Source of the DNA: CADCWK01 sp965218235
GTDB taxonomy: Bacteria; Chloroflexota; Chloroflexia; Thermomicrobiales; UBA6265
Direction: 5' to 3'
NCBI GenBank assembly: GCA_965218235.1
Contig: OZ244596.1
Span: forward strand, 1,612,001-1,676,000
DNA: 64,000 bases
The notes beneath the pieces were generated by a model that saw only the letters and a list, made by a program, of their open reading frames with translations, was not told the DNA's origin and made no database searches. This document shows positions 32,405-42,100 of the stretch, in pieces. Position 1 is the first letter of the stretch, and every line of letters starts with the position of its first letter. Both the position numbers and the translations under genes were made by a program.

Positions 32405-33754
32405 ATGCGACTGCGCCTTCACCGTTCCTTGAAGCTACCCGGCCGCATGGCGCCGCGGCGCTGGCCGGGGCGAACCGGCCCGATCGCGAGCGGCCTCGGG
32501 CTGGTCCTCGTCCTAGGGACGGTGCTGATCCTCGTGGTCCGGAACGACGACGCGGCCCCGGCCGACTTCGGCAGCCGCGTGCCCGGCCAGCGGATCTACG
32601 ACCAGACCGGCCTGCTCACCTCCTCCGACCTGATGACCCTCGACCGTCGGGCCGCCGCGATCGAGCGATCCGGGGTACCGGTCGTAGTCTACGTTCGGCC
32701 AGCCGGCCCGGACGTCATCGACACGCGGTCCGACGCCCGGGCGCTGATGCGGTCATGGGACGTGGAGTCCGGTCCTGGTGCCGCTGATGGGCTGGTCTTG
32801 CTCCTTGACGTCGACTGGCTCGACGCCAACCCGGACCGCGTCGCCCTGATCCCCGGCGACAGGCTCAAGGACAACCGCCTGCCGATCGGGGAGACCGAGC
32901 GGATCGCCGCCGGGAGCGTTTGGGGGCCGACGACCGGCGTGGACGCCTCGGGGGAGCTGGCCGCGACGATCGAGTTCAGTCTGACCGCGACCGAGCGGCG
33001 TCTGCTCCTCGGCCTGCCGTCGGCCCCGTCACCGTCCACGGCCGAGCGGACCGCCGCCACGTTCGTCCGCTACCTCATGCCGGTCGTCAGTGCCGTGCTC
33101 GCCCTGCTGGCGGCCATCGTGATCGGCGCGATCTGGCGGGGACGGCCCCGGCCGGCCGGCGGTGCGCGCTGCGACCTGTCCCAGCCTGGTCCTGGTTCTT
33201 CGGTCCTTCGAGCCGCCCTGGCGGCCAACCAGATCGACCAGTCGGTCGTCGTGGCCGCCGTCCGCCACCTTGACGGGCTCGGCTCCGTGGCGATCCCGTC
33301 CGTCGAGGGGGCAGCGATCGCCAGTCACCTCCCTGATCGTGTTCAGTTGGTCGATCGGGACCGAGCCGTCGACGAGATCGACCGGGCCGCCTGGGACGAG
33401 CTGGCGATGGTCTCCGTCGACGGGGTCGTCGACTGGCATGGTCTGACCCTGATCTCCCATCGCGGTGGTCGCTTCAGCCAGACGATCACCGCCGAACTGG
33501 AGCGGCGGGGATGGTGGGACACGGTGTCGCCACGACGCGCCGTCCCGCTCCTGATGATGAGCCGGGGGTTGCTGCTGGCGGGTGGCGTGACGCTGGTCAT
33601 CTCGCTCGCGGTTGGCGAGGTCTGGGGCGTCTTCGCGATCGCCACCCTGACGCTGACGGCGGCCATTGCCTGGGCCTGCGCCCAGGCCTACCCACGGGCC
33701 ACCCCCCTCGGCCTGGCCATCGCTGAGCAATCGGCCACCGCTGACGGCGGCTGA
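32405..33754 (+). CDS. TPM-domain / DUF2207-like membrane protein
   Basis: A 449-residue protein. The first helix (GPIASGLGLVLVLGTVLILVV) leads to a TPM-type domain: RIYDQTGLLTSSDLMTLDRR, IERSGVPVVVYVRPAG and ADGLVLLLDVDW. A second helix (YLMPVVSAVLALLAAIVIGA) is followed by a cytoplasmic part like DUF2207 (RAALAANQIDQSVVVAAVRH and further) and two helices near the end. TPM domains occur in photosystem-repair and envelope proteins; the function here is unknown. ATG 32405 is preferred over the GTG at 32384 because GGAGG lies eight bases before it. Confidence 0.75.
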   Translation: MRLRLHRSLKLPGRMAPRRWPGRTGPIASGLGLVLVLGTVLILVVRNDDAAPADFGSRVPGQRIYDQTGLLTSSDLMTLDRRAAAIERSGVPVVVYVRPAGPDVIDTRSDARALMRSWDVESGPGAADGLVLLLDVDWLDANPDRVALIPGDRLKDNRLPIGETERIAAGSVWGPTTGVDASGELAATIEFSLTATERRLLLGLPSAPSPSTAERTAATFVRYLMPVVSAVLALLAAIVIGAIWRGRPRPAGGARCDLSQPGPGSSVLRAALAANQIDQSVVVAAVRHLDGLGSVAIPSVEGAAIASHLPDRVQLVDRDRAVDEIDRAAWDELAMVSVDGVVDWHGLTLISHRGGRFSQTITAELERRGWWDTVSPRRAVPLLMMSRGLLLAGGVTLVISLAVGEVWGVFAIATLTLTAAIAWACAQAYPRATPLGLAIAEQSATADGG

Positions 33755-33958
33755 TACGTAGGGACATGGTTCACGCTTCGCTGGCCTTGCTCGCTCTCGC
33801 TGCGCTGCCGCGCCGTACGCTTCGCGCCAGGCGGAGCACCGCATAGTGGTCCCGGTGCTCCGCCATCTTGTGGTTTCCGGTGGACATCCCGTCGCGAAGC
33901 CGGTCTCGCCTGACGGCGCTAGCCGCTGCGGCCGCCGGGCGAGCACAAGGGATCGGCG
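33755..33958. terminator. Convergent gap with a 12-bp hairpin (33830-33864) and REP-like copy C
   Basis: GGCGGAGCACCG, 11-base loop, CGGTGCTCCGCC is a perfect 12-pair stem between two genes that converge, so it is placed to end transcription from both sides, though no U-run follows. The rest of the gap holds repeat copy C and a TACGTAGGGAC start similar to the ends of copies A and B. Confidence 0.6.
33903..33945 (+). repeat. REP-like repeat, copy C
   Basis: Begins TCTCGCCTGACGGCG and continues AGCCGCTGCGGCCGCCGG, closely matching copy B (11824-11893) base for base with a few changes. The CGCCCCTACGA end of copies A and B is not present here. Confidence 0.55.
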
Positions 33959-34981
33959 TTATGGACGGACCGCCGCGGCGTCGGCCTCGTCCTTCTCGCT
34001 CTGGCGGACGCGGGCCATCGACAGTTGCTGCCGGGACCACTCGATCGCGCCGAGGACCGTGATCGGTCCCCAGAGCGCGGCGTGGACGACGATCGCGTAG
34101 GAGAGCGCGACGGTCCGTGGAATGTCCAGCGCCCCATTGACGACCAGCACGGTCGCGGTCTCAAACGGACCGACGTAGCCCGGCGACGACGGGATCAGCG
34201 TCGCGAGGTTGGCGACGCCAGTCGTCATGAGTGAGGCGGCGAAGGTCATCACGCTGGCGAGATCCCCGCCGAATCCGAGGGCGATCGACCAGTACATCCC
34301 GGCCTCCAGCCCCCAGGCAAGGATCGATGTCCCCGCCACCGACACCAGAGCGCGCCGGTTGCGGAGCACACCGAGCCCGGACAGGAACGACTCCATCAAC
34401 CGCTCGACACGGTCGGCCAGCGATGTCGGGAGGGGGCCGAGCACGAGCTGAAGCAGGCGATCGCGGAACGAGCCGCCGAGCGTCAGCACGAACAGGCCGA
34501 TCAGGATGACGGCGAAGACGATGAAGGCGAGCAGGGCGACCTGCTGGAGTTCGGCGGTGAACGAGACGAACACGGTCGCGATCAGGATGAAGCCGATCAT
34601 GGTGAACCCGTCGAACAGGCGCTCGATCGCGATCGTCGCCAGCGCCGTCGTCTTGCGGACGCCGTACTTCTGGCCGAGCACGAAGGAGCGGACGAGCTCG
34701 CCGGTCCGGAGAGGGAGGACGTTGTTGGCGGTGTAGCCGATTACGATGATCGGGAAGGCCTGGCGGGCCGAGATCGTGGTGGCGGGCCGCAGCAGGATGC
34801 TCCAGCGGACCGCCCGGACCAGCACCCCGGCGAAGTAGAGGACGAGGGCTGGCGCCAGATACCAGTAGTTGACCGCCCGGAGCGCATCCCGAATCTGTCC
34901 GAAGTCCTGGCCGCGAAAGGCGATCACCAGAAAGACCAGGCTGATTGCCACACCGAGGAGCGGTCGCCACACCTTCGTCAC
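33959..34981 (-). CDS. Lysylphosphatidylglycerol synthase TM-domain (flippase-like) protein
   Basis: A 340-residue membrane protein with about eight helices. LVRAVRWSILLRP, GYTANNVLPLRTGELVRSFV and AIERLFDGFTM are signatures of the UPF0104/LPG_synthase_TM family; PSSPGYVGPFETA near the end is the second family motif. Members flip or modify lipids or belong to glycan pathways. No cytosolic aminoacyl-transfer domain is present. GTG start 34981 with a CGGGAAC site. Confidence 0.88.
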   Translation of the reverse strand: MTKVWRPLLGVAISLVFLVIAFRGQDFGQIRDALRAVNYWYLAPALVLYFAGVLVRAVRWSILLRPATTISARQAFPIIVIGYTANNVLPLRTGELVRSFVLGQKYGVRKTTALATIAIERLFDGFTMIGFILIATVFVSFTAELQQVALLAFIVFAVILIGLFVLTLGGSFRDRLLQLVLGPLPTSLADRVERLMESFLSGLGVLRNRRALVSVAGTSILAWGLEAGMYWSIALGFGGDLASVMTFAASLMTTGVANLATLIPSSPGYVGPFETATVLVVNGALDIPRTVALSYAIVVHAALWGPITVLGAIEWSRQQLSMARVRQSEKDEADAAAVRP

Positions 34982-35088
34982 TGAGCGTTCCCGCCTTGCC
35001 GTATTTCGTGCCCAGAACCGTTCCGATGACGTAGACGGCGCCGGGACCAGATCGTTACGCCCGTTCGTCGAAGCCGCGCAACTATACG

Positions 35089-35115
35089 TGACACCCCTGA
35101 CACCGCTGACACCCC
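35089..35115. repeat. Three 9-base tandem units, TGACACC(C/G)C
   Basis: TGACACCCC, TGACACCGC, TGACACCCC in direct succession within the 185-base gap between the flippase-like gene start and the helicase gene stop. A short microsatellite-like repeat; no role apparent. Confidence 0.7.
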
Positions 35116-35166
35116 TGGCCGGTCAGACGTCAATGCCACTTGTCCCGCGGGCGAAGGACTGCTGCC

Positions 35167-38100
35167 TCACGATTCCTGGCTCCGGACCGCCAGCTCCCGC
35201 TCGCAGGCCGGGCAATACTTTCGCGTGCTGCCCTTCGGGTGTGGGGTGCCGCAGGCGGCGCAGCGGGTAGCGGACGCCGACGCCATCGGTCGCCGGCGGG
35301 GTCCGGACCCACCGGAAGAACCACCGGATGGGGGCCGGGTCGTTTGGCCCAGGGCGCTGTTGCCGTTGGCCGGGCCGCCTGTGTTGCCGGCGTTGTCCTC
35401 GCCGCCGCTGGGCCGGTGCCGCCGTCCGGAACCAGCGGCGGCTCCTGAACCGCGACCGCTGCCCTGGGTGCCACCAATTGCCCCGGAGGATCGCTGGCCC
35501 GGCGCCCGGCGGTTGCCGGGAGGTGCCGGCTCGTCGGTGCTGGTGGAACGTCCACGGCTCGTCGCGGTCGTCTGATCAGCGCTGCCGCCGCTTCGCCGTC
35601 GGTTGCCCGGTGCCGGGGGCGTCATCTCCGTCGGCTCAGCTGGCTCGGACCGGCGACTCCGGTTGCGGCCCCTGGTGGGAGCGGGTTCGGACGTCTCCTC
35701 CGGGTCGGTCGGGTCACCCCCGCCTGACGCCACGACCGCCGTGGGTTCGGGTTTCCCGGTCTGAGCGTCCTCTGGGGCGGCGGCGGGTCCGCGGCCGGAC
35801 CGGCGGGTCCGTGGCGCCGGGGCGGGTGATTCGCCAGCAACCGGTGTGGCGGAAGACTCGTCGCTCGTACCGACGCTTGCGCCGGCTGTCTCGGCCGGTG
35901 GCGTCGCGCCGGGTTCGGGCGTGCCGGTGGCCTCGGCCGGCTTCGCGGCTGCCTTACGGGATGATGCCCGGCGCGGCTTCGGTGCCGGCGAATCGGCGAC
36001 CGGCTCCGCTACGGCCGTTTCGGCGATCTCCAGCTCCCCGGTCGCGGTGGCCTTCGGTTGCGCGGTGGCCTCCGGCTGTGCGGTCCGGCTGCTCCGGCTC
36101 CGGCCTCGGGGCGGGGAGGTCGGGGCGTCGACTGGTGTCGCCTCAGTGGTGGCCTCGGGCTGCGCGACCAGTTCAGCAGCGACCGGTGCAACCGTATCGG
36201 TGGCGTCTTCCGGACTCGACGCGTCTGCCGGCGCGTCGTCCAGCGGCATTTCCACGGTCGGCGCTGGGGTGGGTTCCGGAGCGGCGACGGAGACTGGCTC
36301 AGCGGACCCCTCGTCATCGATCGGGGCCGGCGCGACCGTTGGTGGCGCCGTCAGCCGGGAGCGCGAGGCTCGAACCGTCGGGATCCGCGCTGGCTCGGAG
36401 GGGCGAACCACGGGTGGCGCCGCGACGGGTGTCGTCGTCGCGGCGTCGGAAACGATCACCGGGGCGACCGGTGGCGCGGTGCCACGGCGCCGGACCGGCG
36501 GCGCGGTCGAGGCCACAGCCGACCGGGTGGCCGGTGTGCCTGGGGCAACGGGTTCTGTGGTCAGGACGGCTTCCCGTCGCCCAGCGGGTTCCGGTCGTTC
36601 AAGGAGCGAGGCCGATGCGCTTGCCGCGACGGCCGGCGCGACTGGCGCCCCGCTCACGGATGCGGGCGGCGTCACGACGGGTGTCGGCCCGGTAGTGGAC
36701 GCTGTCCGCGGTGACCCAAGTTGCCACTTGCCAACGCGTTCCGCCGCGCTCCGGACCCATGGCGGCCGCGGGGTGCCCCGGAGTGGTTCCGGAACAGCCG
36801 CTCGCGTCGCGGCCGCTTCGACGTTGGCGGGCGTGACCGGGACGGCAGGCTCGACCAGTCGACGGTCCTCACGCTGCGACGGCGCCGGTTGAGTCTCCGG
36901 AACTGGAGCGGCCATCGGACGACGAGCTGGGCTCTCCACGGGCGATGGCGCAGCGGTGGCCCGCACGGTCGGTGGGGGTGGCGTCGCCCCCCCCGCGACC
37001 CCGACGCTGGCCAGCGCCCGGGCGATGAGATCGGATGCGTCGCCAGCCGGGCGGGATCGCTCGGGGCTGGCTGGAGCATCCTGGTCGCCAGAAGCGGCGG
37101 GAGCGGTCGAGCTCGCTGCTGGTCGCCGGCTGGCGCGCCGGGTTGGCCGCTCGTATGGACCCGGCTCGGGACGGGGCTCCGCCGGGTCGGCTTCGGCCGG
37201 CTGGCCGGATCGTGCGGGGACCGGCGACGACTCGGAGTCATCCATGCTGAGTGCTTCTTCCATGGGGGCGTCGTGGGGACCGTCGTGGGCGCGAGAATCG
37301 TCGGGTTCGGGACGCGCCAGGGCGGGCCTACTCGACGTTGGGTGCGGATCGTCGGGCGCGGCCGCTGACGCTGGTTGATCGTCGCCTCGAGCGAGGGCGG
37401 CGCTGGCACCGGGCCACGGCAGCTGCAGAATCGGCAGGGTCACGTCACGGATCAGAATCTGCCAGCGGGCGAGATCGGCGCCAGCCAGCAGCGTAATCGC
37501 CTGGCCGCCGCGGCCCATCCGGCCGGTCCGGCCGACGCGGTGCGTGAGGAGCTCGGCGGACTCCGGCAGCTCGATGTTGATGACGAGGTTGACGCCGACC
37601 AGGTCCAGCCCACGGGCGGCGACGTTGGTCGCGACGAGGATGTCGATCCGGCCGGAGCGGAACGACGCCATCACGAAGTCCCGCTCGGCCTGGGTCATGT
37701 TTCCCTGGAGGGCGCCCACCGGGTAGCCGGCCCGGTCGAGCTGCCGGGAGAGCGCGTCGACCCCCTGCTTGGTCCGGCCGAAGACGATGACCGACCCCTC
37801 GCCCCGGTGGTCGAGCAGGTCGCGTAGCGCGACGACCTTGGCCTGCATGTCCGTGTCGTCGCGGCCCCGGCCGTAGCCGCCGCGGCCGGGAGCCCGGTCG
37901 ATGCTCGGGACGACGTAGGCGATGTGGGGGACGAGGCTGGCTGGCTCCGAGCCGGCGTCGACGGCGATCGTCTCGGGGTCGTAGAGGTAGCGGGCGGCCG
38001 TCTGCCGGACCCACTCGGGCATCGTCGCCGAGAACAGGGCCGTCTGGCGGCTGTTCGACGTCTTGTCCATGATCCGCTCGACGTCCTGGGCAAATCCCTG

Positions 38101-38625
38101 GTCGAACATCTCGTCGGCCTCGTCGAGGACGACGAACCGGGCCTGATCCAGCCAGAGCGCGCCCTGACCGATCAGGTCGAGGATGCGGCCGGGGGTGCCG
38201 ACGGCGACCTGGGCGCCGCGCCGCAGCGCCGACCGCTGGGGACCTGAGGACGTGCCGCCGTAGAGGAGCGCGACATCGATCCCTCTGGTCGCCCCGAGAT
38301 CGGCGATCACCGCTGAGACCTGGGAGGCCAGTTCCCGCGTCGGCGCGAGCACCAGGGCCTGGACCGAGGTCCGGCTGGCGTCGACCGCCTCGAGCAGCGG
38401 CAGGCTGAACGCCAGCGTCTTGCCCGACCCTGTCCGCGCCTGACCGACGACATCGCGGCCCCCGAGGAGCGCCGGGATCGCGGCGGCCTGGATCGGCGTG
38501 GGCGTGCGCATCCCGCGCTCGGCGAGGGCATCGAGCAGGACAGGACTGAGCGGGTAGTCGCTGAACGTTCCGGACGTCGACGGTACCCCGGCATCAGCGA
38601 TGTCCGGGTCCGTTTCTGAGGTCAT
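35167..38625 (-). CDS. DEAD-box RNA helicase with long disordered tail and C-terminal zinc ribbon
   Basis: A 1152-residue protein. Residues 20-400 are a complete helicase core: TPTPIQAAAIP (Q motif), ARTGSGKT (I), PTRELA, TPGRIL, LDEADEMFD (II), SAT (III), and HRVGRTGRMG (VI). Residues about 400-1115 are Pro/Ala/Ser/Thr/Glu-rich and low in complexity, with basic RS/RG patches near the end (RGRNRSRRS, NRRRSGG). The last 32 residues form a C-x2-C-x13-C-x2-C ribbon (CAAC...CPAC). Most bacterial DEAD-box proteins are 400-650 residues. Likely RNA remodelling, perhaps in RNP condensates. ATG 38625 has no strong ribosome site. Confidence 0.92.
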   Translation of the reverse strand: MTSETDPDIADAGVPSTSGTFSDYPLSPVLLDALAERGMRTPTPIQAAAIPALLGGRDVVGQARTGSGKTLAFSLPLLEAVDASRTSVQALVLAPTRELASQVSAVIADLGATRGIDVALLYGGTSSGPQRSALRRGAQVAVGTPGRILDLIGQGALWLDQARFVVLDEADEMFDQGFAQDVERIMDKTSNSRQTALFSATMPEWVRQTAARYLYDPETIAVDAGSEPASLVPHIAYVVPSIDRAPGRGGYGRGRDDTDMQAKVVALRDLLDHRGEGSVIVFGRTKQGVDALSRQLDRAGYPVGALQGNMTQAERDFVMASFRSGRIDILVATNVAARGLDLVGVNLVINIELPESAELLTHRVGRTGRMGRGGQAITLLAGADLARWQILIRDVTLPILQLPWPGASAALARGDDQPASAAAPDDPHPTSSRPALARPEPDDSRAHDGPHDAPMEEALSMDDSESSPVPARSGQPAEADPAEPRPEPGPYERPTRRASRRPAASSTAPAASGDQDAPASPERSRPAGDASDLIARALASVGVAGGATPPPPTVRATAAPSPVESPARRPMAAPVPETQPAPSQREDRRLVEPAVPVTPANVEAAATRAAVPEPLRGTPRPPWVRSAAERVGKWQLGSPRTASTTGPTPVVTPPASVSGAPVAPAVAASASASLLERPEPAGRREAVLTTEPVAPGTPATRSAVASTAPPVRRRGTAPPVAPVIVSDAATTTPVAAPPVVRPSEPARIPTVRASRSRLTAPPTVAPAPIDDEGSAEPVSVAAPEPTPAPTVEMPLDDAPADASSPEDATDTVAPVAAELVAQPEATTEATPVDAPTSPPRGRSRSSRTAQPEATAQPKATATGELEIAETAVAEPVADSPAPKPRRASSRKAAAKPAEATGTPEPGATPPAETAGASVGTSDESSATPVAGESPAPAPRTRRSGRGPAAAPEDAQTGKPEPTAVVASGGGDPTDPEETSEPAPTRGRNRSRRSEPAEPTEMTPPAPGNRRRSGGSADQTTATSRGRSTSTDEPAPPGNRRAPGQRSSGAIGGTQGSGRGSGAAAGSGRRHRPSGGEDNAGNTGGPANGNSALGQTTRPPSGGSSGGSGPRRRPMASASATRCAACGTPHPKGSTRKYCPACERELAVRSQES

Positions 38626-39188
38626 GGAGGTCACAGAGCAAGGTACCTTGGTGGGGCGGCGGTCCGGGCACGACCGTGTCCTGGACGAGTCCCGAAGGGC
38701 GATGGACGCCACGACGCTACCGCCTTGTACAGTACCATAGATCGGGCCAGGAACCGGATCGATGGCAGGAACCGGAACGATGGGATGACGTCACACAGAC
38801 GGAGCCGGATCGTCGCCCGCACCCGCCGGCGCGCCCGCATGCGGGACGTTCGTCCTGCTCCACTCTACCCATTGGTCCTGAGATCGATGTTGGGAACCAC
38901 ACCCACTTCTCCTGCTCAGGAGAAATCAGTAATCCTACGGTATCCCGATGACATTCGATCGGCTATACATCGACGATACATGGAAGAACGGTATGATCTC
39001 CGTTGTCAGCCACTTCCCGTCGTATCCGATCGCATGGTGCATCCCGCACGGTGCATCCATCCGGGCAAGCCGGCGCTCCGGGATCGCTCCGTTGCTCCAG
39101 GCTGAGCCGGGCGCCCAACGGTGCGGTCGCGGGTTCAGACAGGTCCGGTGGTCGGCGAGTTGGCCGGTCTCGAGGTTGAGGTTCTCCG
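38626..39188. other. Divergent 563-base gene-free region (helicase / GGDEF-EAL)
   Basis: No credible gene. The middle (38700-39060) is clearly more AT-rich than the neighbourhood and should hold both promoters. It contains the palindrome AAGGTACCTT (38640-38649) next to the helicase start and a hairpin TTCTCCT-GCTC-AGGAGAA (38907-38924). I looked for a c-di-GMP riboswitch before the GGDEF gene and did not see its conserved core. Confidence 0.4.
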
Positions 39189-42100
39189 ATGCTCGCCCAG
39201 TCCCCGCCCTCACCGCCGACAGACGAATCGTCACCCGCTCCCCGGACTGAACTGACGACGGTCCTGGTCGATGCACACTGGGTGATCGAGCGGTGGACCG
39301 TTGGCACGGGCCGCGCGGCGCGGGAATGGGCCGTTGCCGGAGCGTCTTTCTGGGAGTTGACCGATGGCCGGATTCCCGACGGGGCCACCGGTGCCCTCTG
39401 GGCGGCGATGGTCGGGCGTCAGCCTGACGTCGTCACGGTCGTCGATCCCCTCAGCCAGGAGACGATCCAGACCATCGTCACGCCGACCGCCCGAGGTCTG
39501 GCGATCGTCTTCCAGGCGACCGGGGACGAGCGTGAGGGAATGGCGGTTCCAGTCGAGGAAGCGTTGCCATCCGCCGGAGCGGAGGGCGGCGACGCGGATG
39601 ACGTGCCGATCTGGCTCGCCGATGCATACCGGGAACTCGCCGCGAGCACGACGCGGGATCAGGCGTTCCGGCTGGCGGTGGAGTGGCTGAGTCAGGTCAG
39701 CGGCAGTCCCCGGGTCTCGCTGGGGATCGTCTCCGGTGAGCGGCTCCTGATCGCAAGTCACGCCGGGTACGGGCTGATCGATCTGCTGCGGCCGTTGTCC
39801 GACCCCGGCCTGCGGGCGGTCGCGCGCTCCGGAGCGGTCATCCGTGTCGACCAGCGGGATCGCGTGTCCTGGATCACGGAGGATTCCCGCGTGGCCATCC
39901 ACGCGCCGTTCCACTGGCAGCCAGGTGAGCGGATCGCCGGAATCCTGACCGTCGAGTGGCCCAGCGCCAACGGCGGCACCGTGGACGACCTCGGCCGGAT
40001 CGCGGCGTTCGCCGATTGCCTGAGCCGCGCCCTGGCCGCCGGGCCGCTGGCGGACGACCGGAGCAGCCCGGAGCCGTCGACGCCCCTCTCGTCGCGATCC
40101 ATCGACGGGTCTGGATTGACGCTCATCCCTGAGGAGAACGATCAGTTGCCGCATCTGGCCGCGCGGCTGACGCGGGAGTTGCCTGGGCTGGCCAGCCACG
40201 ATGCACTGTCCGTCCCGTCTTCCGTCCCGTCGGCAGACCGGGCCATCCGGACCCGTCACTGGGACCCGACCTCGGGTCGCTGGCCGATGAGCGGCATGAG
40301 CGACCGGATCACCCTGCTGAGCGGGTACGCGGTCGAGGACCTGCTGGCGGACCCGGACCTCTGGGCCTCTCGCGTCCATCCGGACGATCGACCCCTGGCG
40401 CACGCGGCGCAGTCGCTGGCGCCGGAGCCGGGGCAGCGCTCCCAGGCGGTCTACCGGTTCCAGCGGCGCGATGAGACGTGGCGGCTGTTTCAGGAAGACA
40501 CGGTTGTCTTCAGCGACGCCGCAGGCGAGCTGATCAACGCGTCGCTCGTCGTCGACATAACGGAACAACGGCACACAGTGGATCTCCTCCGGGAAAGCGA
40601 GCTCCGGTATCGCTACCTCGTCGATGATCTGCCAGGGATCGTCGCCTACATCCGGGAATTCGACCCACAGTTCGGCACCCTGCGGACCACCTACATCAGC
40701 CCCGAGATCGAAGCTCTGACGGGCGTCTCGTCTGACCACTGGATCCAGGACAATCTCAGCATCAATACGCTGGTCCATCCGGAGGACCTGGAGCGGGTGC
40801 GGCAATCCGCCGCCGCGGTCGTCGACCGGCATGCGGACTACGCGCACGAGTACCGGATCGTGCGGCCGGACGGGCAGATCCGCTGGCTGCGCAACCGCGT
40901 CAAGTCGATCCCGAAGCAGTCGGATGACGGGACGGTGGTCGAGCGCTGGCATGGCGTCATGATCGACATCACCGCCCAGCGCGAAGCCGAGGTCGCCCTG
41001 CGGGACCGGGAGGCCCGGTTCCGGCTGCTGGTCGAGCAGTCGCCGTCGGCGACGCTCTACACCCAGCAGGTCAACCCGGCCACCGGCGAGACGGCGACGT
41101 CCTACCTCAGCCCGCAGGTCGCGACGTTGACCGGGTATGAGCCCGGTGACCCCGAAATGCCCCAGCCGCCGTTCCTCGCGATCGTCCATCCGGATGACCG
41201 GAGCCTCGTCCTCGCCCACCTGCCGTCCGAGACGCTCGATGGTGGGCGCTCCAGCACCGCCTACCGGATCACCCATCGATCCGGACGTACCCGCTGGGTC
41301 CGCAACATGGTCCAGCGCGACGCCGCTCCGTCGACCGACGGGACGGTGACCTGGCGTGGGATCGTGATCGACATCACCGAGCAGCGCCTCGCCGAGGCGG
41401 CGGCCCACGCCCAGGACGTCCGGATGCGCTCCGTCGTCGAGCAGGCCTCCGATATCCTGATCGTCACGGACCACCGCGGCGTTCCCACGTTCGTCAGCCA
41501 GGCCTTCGAGGCCACCCTTGGCTTCTCGTTCGAGAGCCGGCCCGGCATCACGCTAGCCGACGTCGTCCATCCCGATCACCTGACCGACTTCACCGCCGAG
41601 CTGCGCCGGATCCATCTGCGGCCAGGGGATCGTTTCAGCAGTATCCGAATCAAGGTTCAGCACGCCAACCAGAGCTGGCGCTGGCTGGATGTGTCCGCCA
41701 TCAACAAGGAACACCTGCCCGAGATCGGTGGAATCGTCATCAGCGCCCGCGACGTCACGGACCAGATGCTGGCCGAGGAGTCCCTCCGGTTCCGTGAGTC
41801 GCTCCTCGGGACGCTGGTCCGGCACGCCGCCGACTTCATCACCGTCATCAACGCCGACCACGTCATCACCTACGCCAGCCCGTCCTCGCTGGCGTTCCTG
41901 GGCGAGAGCGATGCGACAACCAACCTTCCGATCTCGCCAACCCTTGGTCGGGAAGAAGACCAGGCGCTGTTCATGGCCGAGCTCCGGCGAATCGAAGGAC
42001 ACCCCGGCGCCGAGACCCGGTTCGAAGCGCAGCTCAGGCGGGCCGACGGTCAGTGGCGCTGGATCAGAATGGTCATGACCAACCATACCGGGACGCTCGG

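Noticed and set aside
19934..35115. CRISPR array candidates from the 9-base tandem repeats
   Set aside because: Units are 9 bases without spacers and no cas gene is present; they are microsatellite-like.
35846..36892. 348-codon + strand frame (Gly/Ala/Ser/Val-rich) opposite the helicase tail
   Set aside because: It mirrors the Pro/Ala/Ser/Thr-rich tail of the helicase; no family features, no ribosome site.
38626..39188. c-di-GMP riboswitch before the GGDEF-EAL gene
   Set aside because: The conserved GEMM-type core and tetraloop pattern are not visible; only a simple hairpin is.
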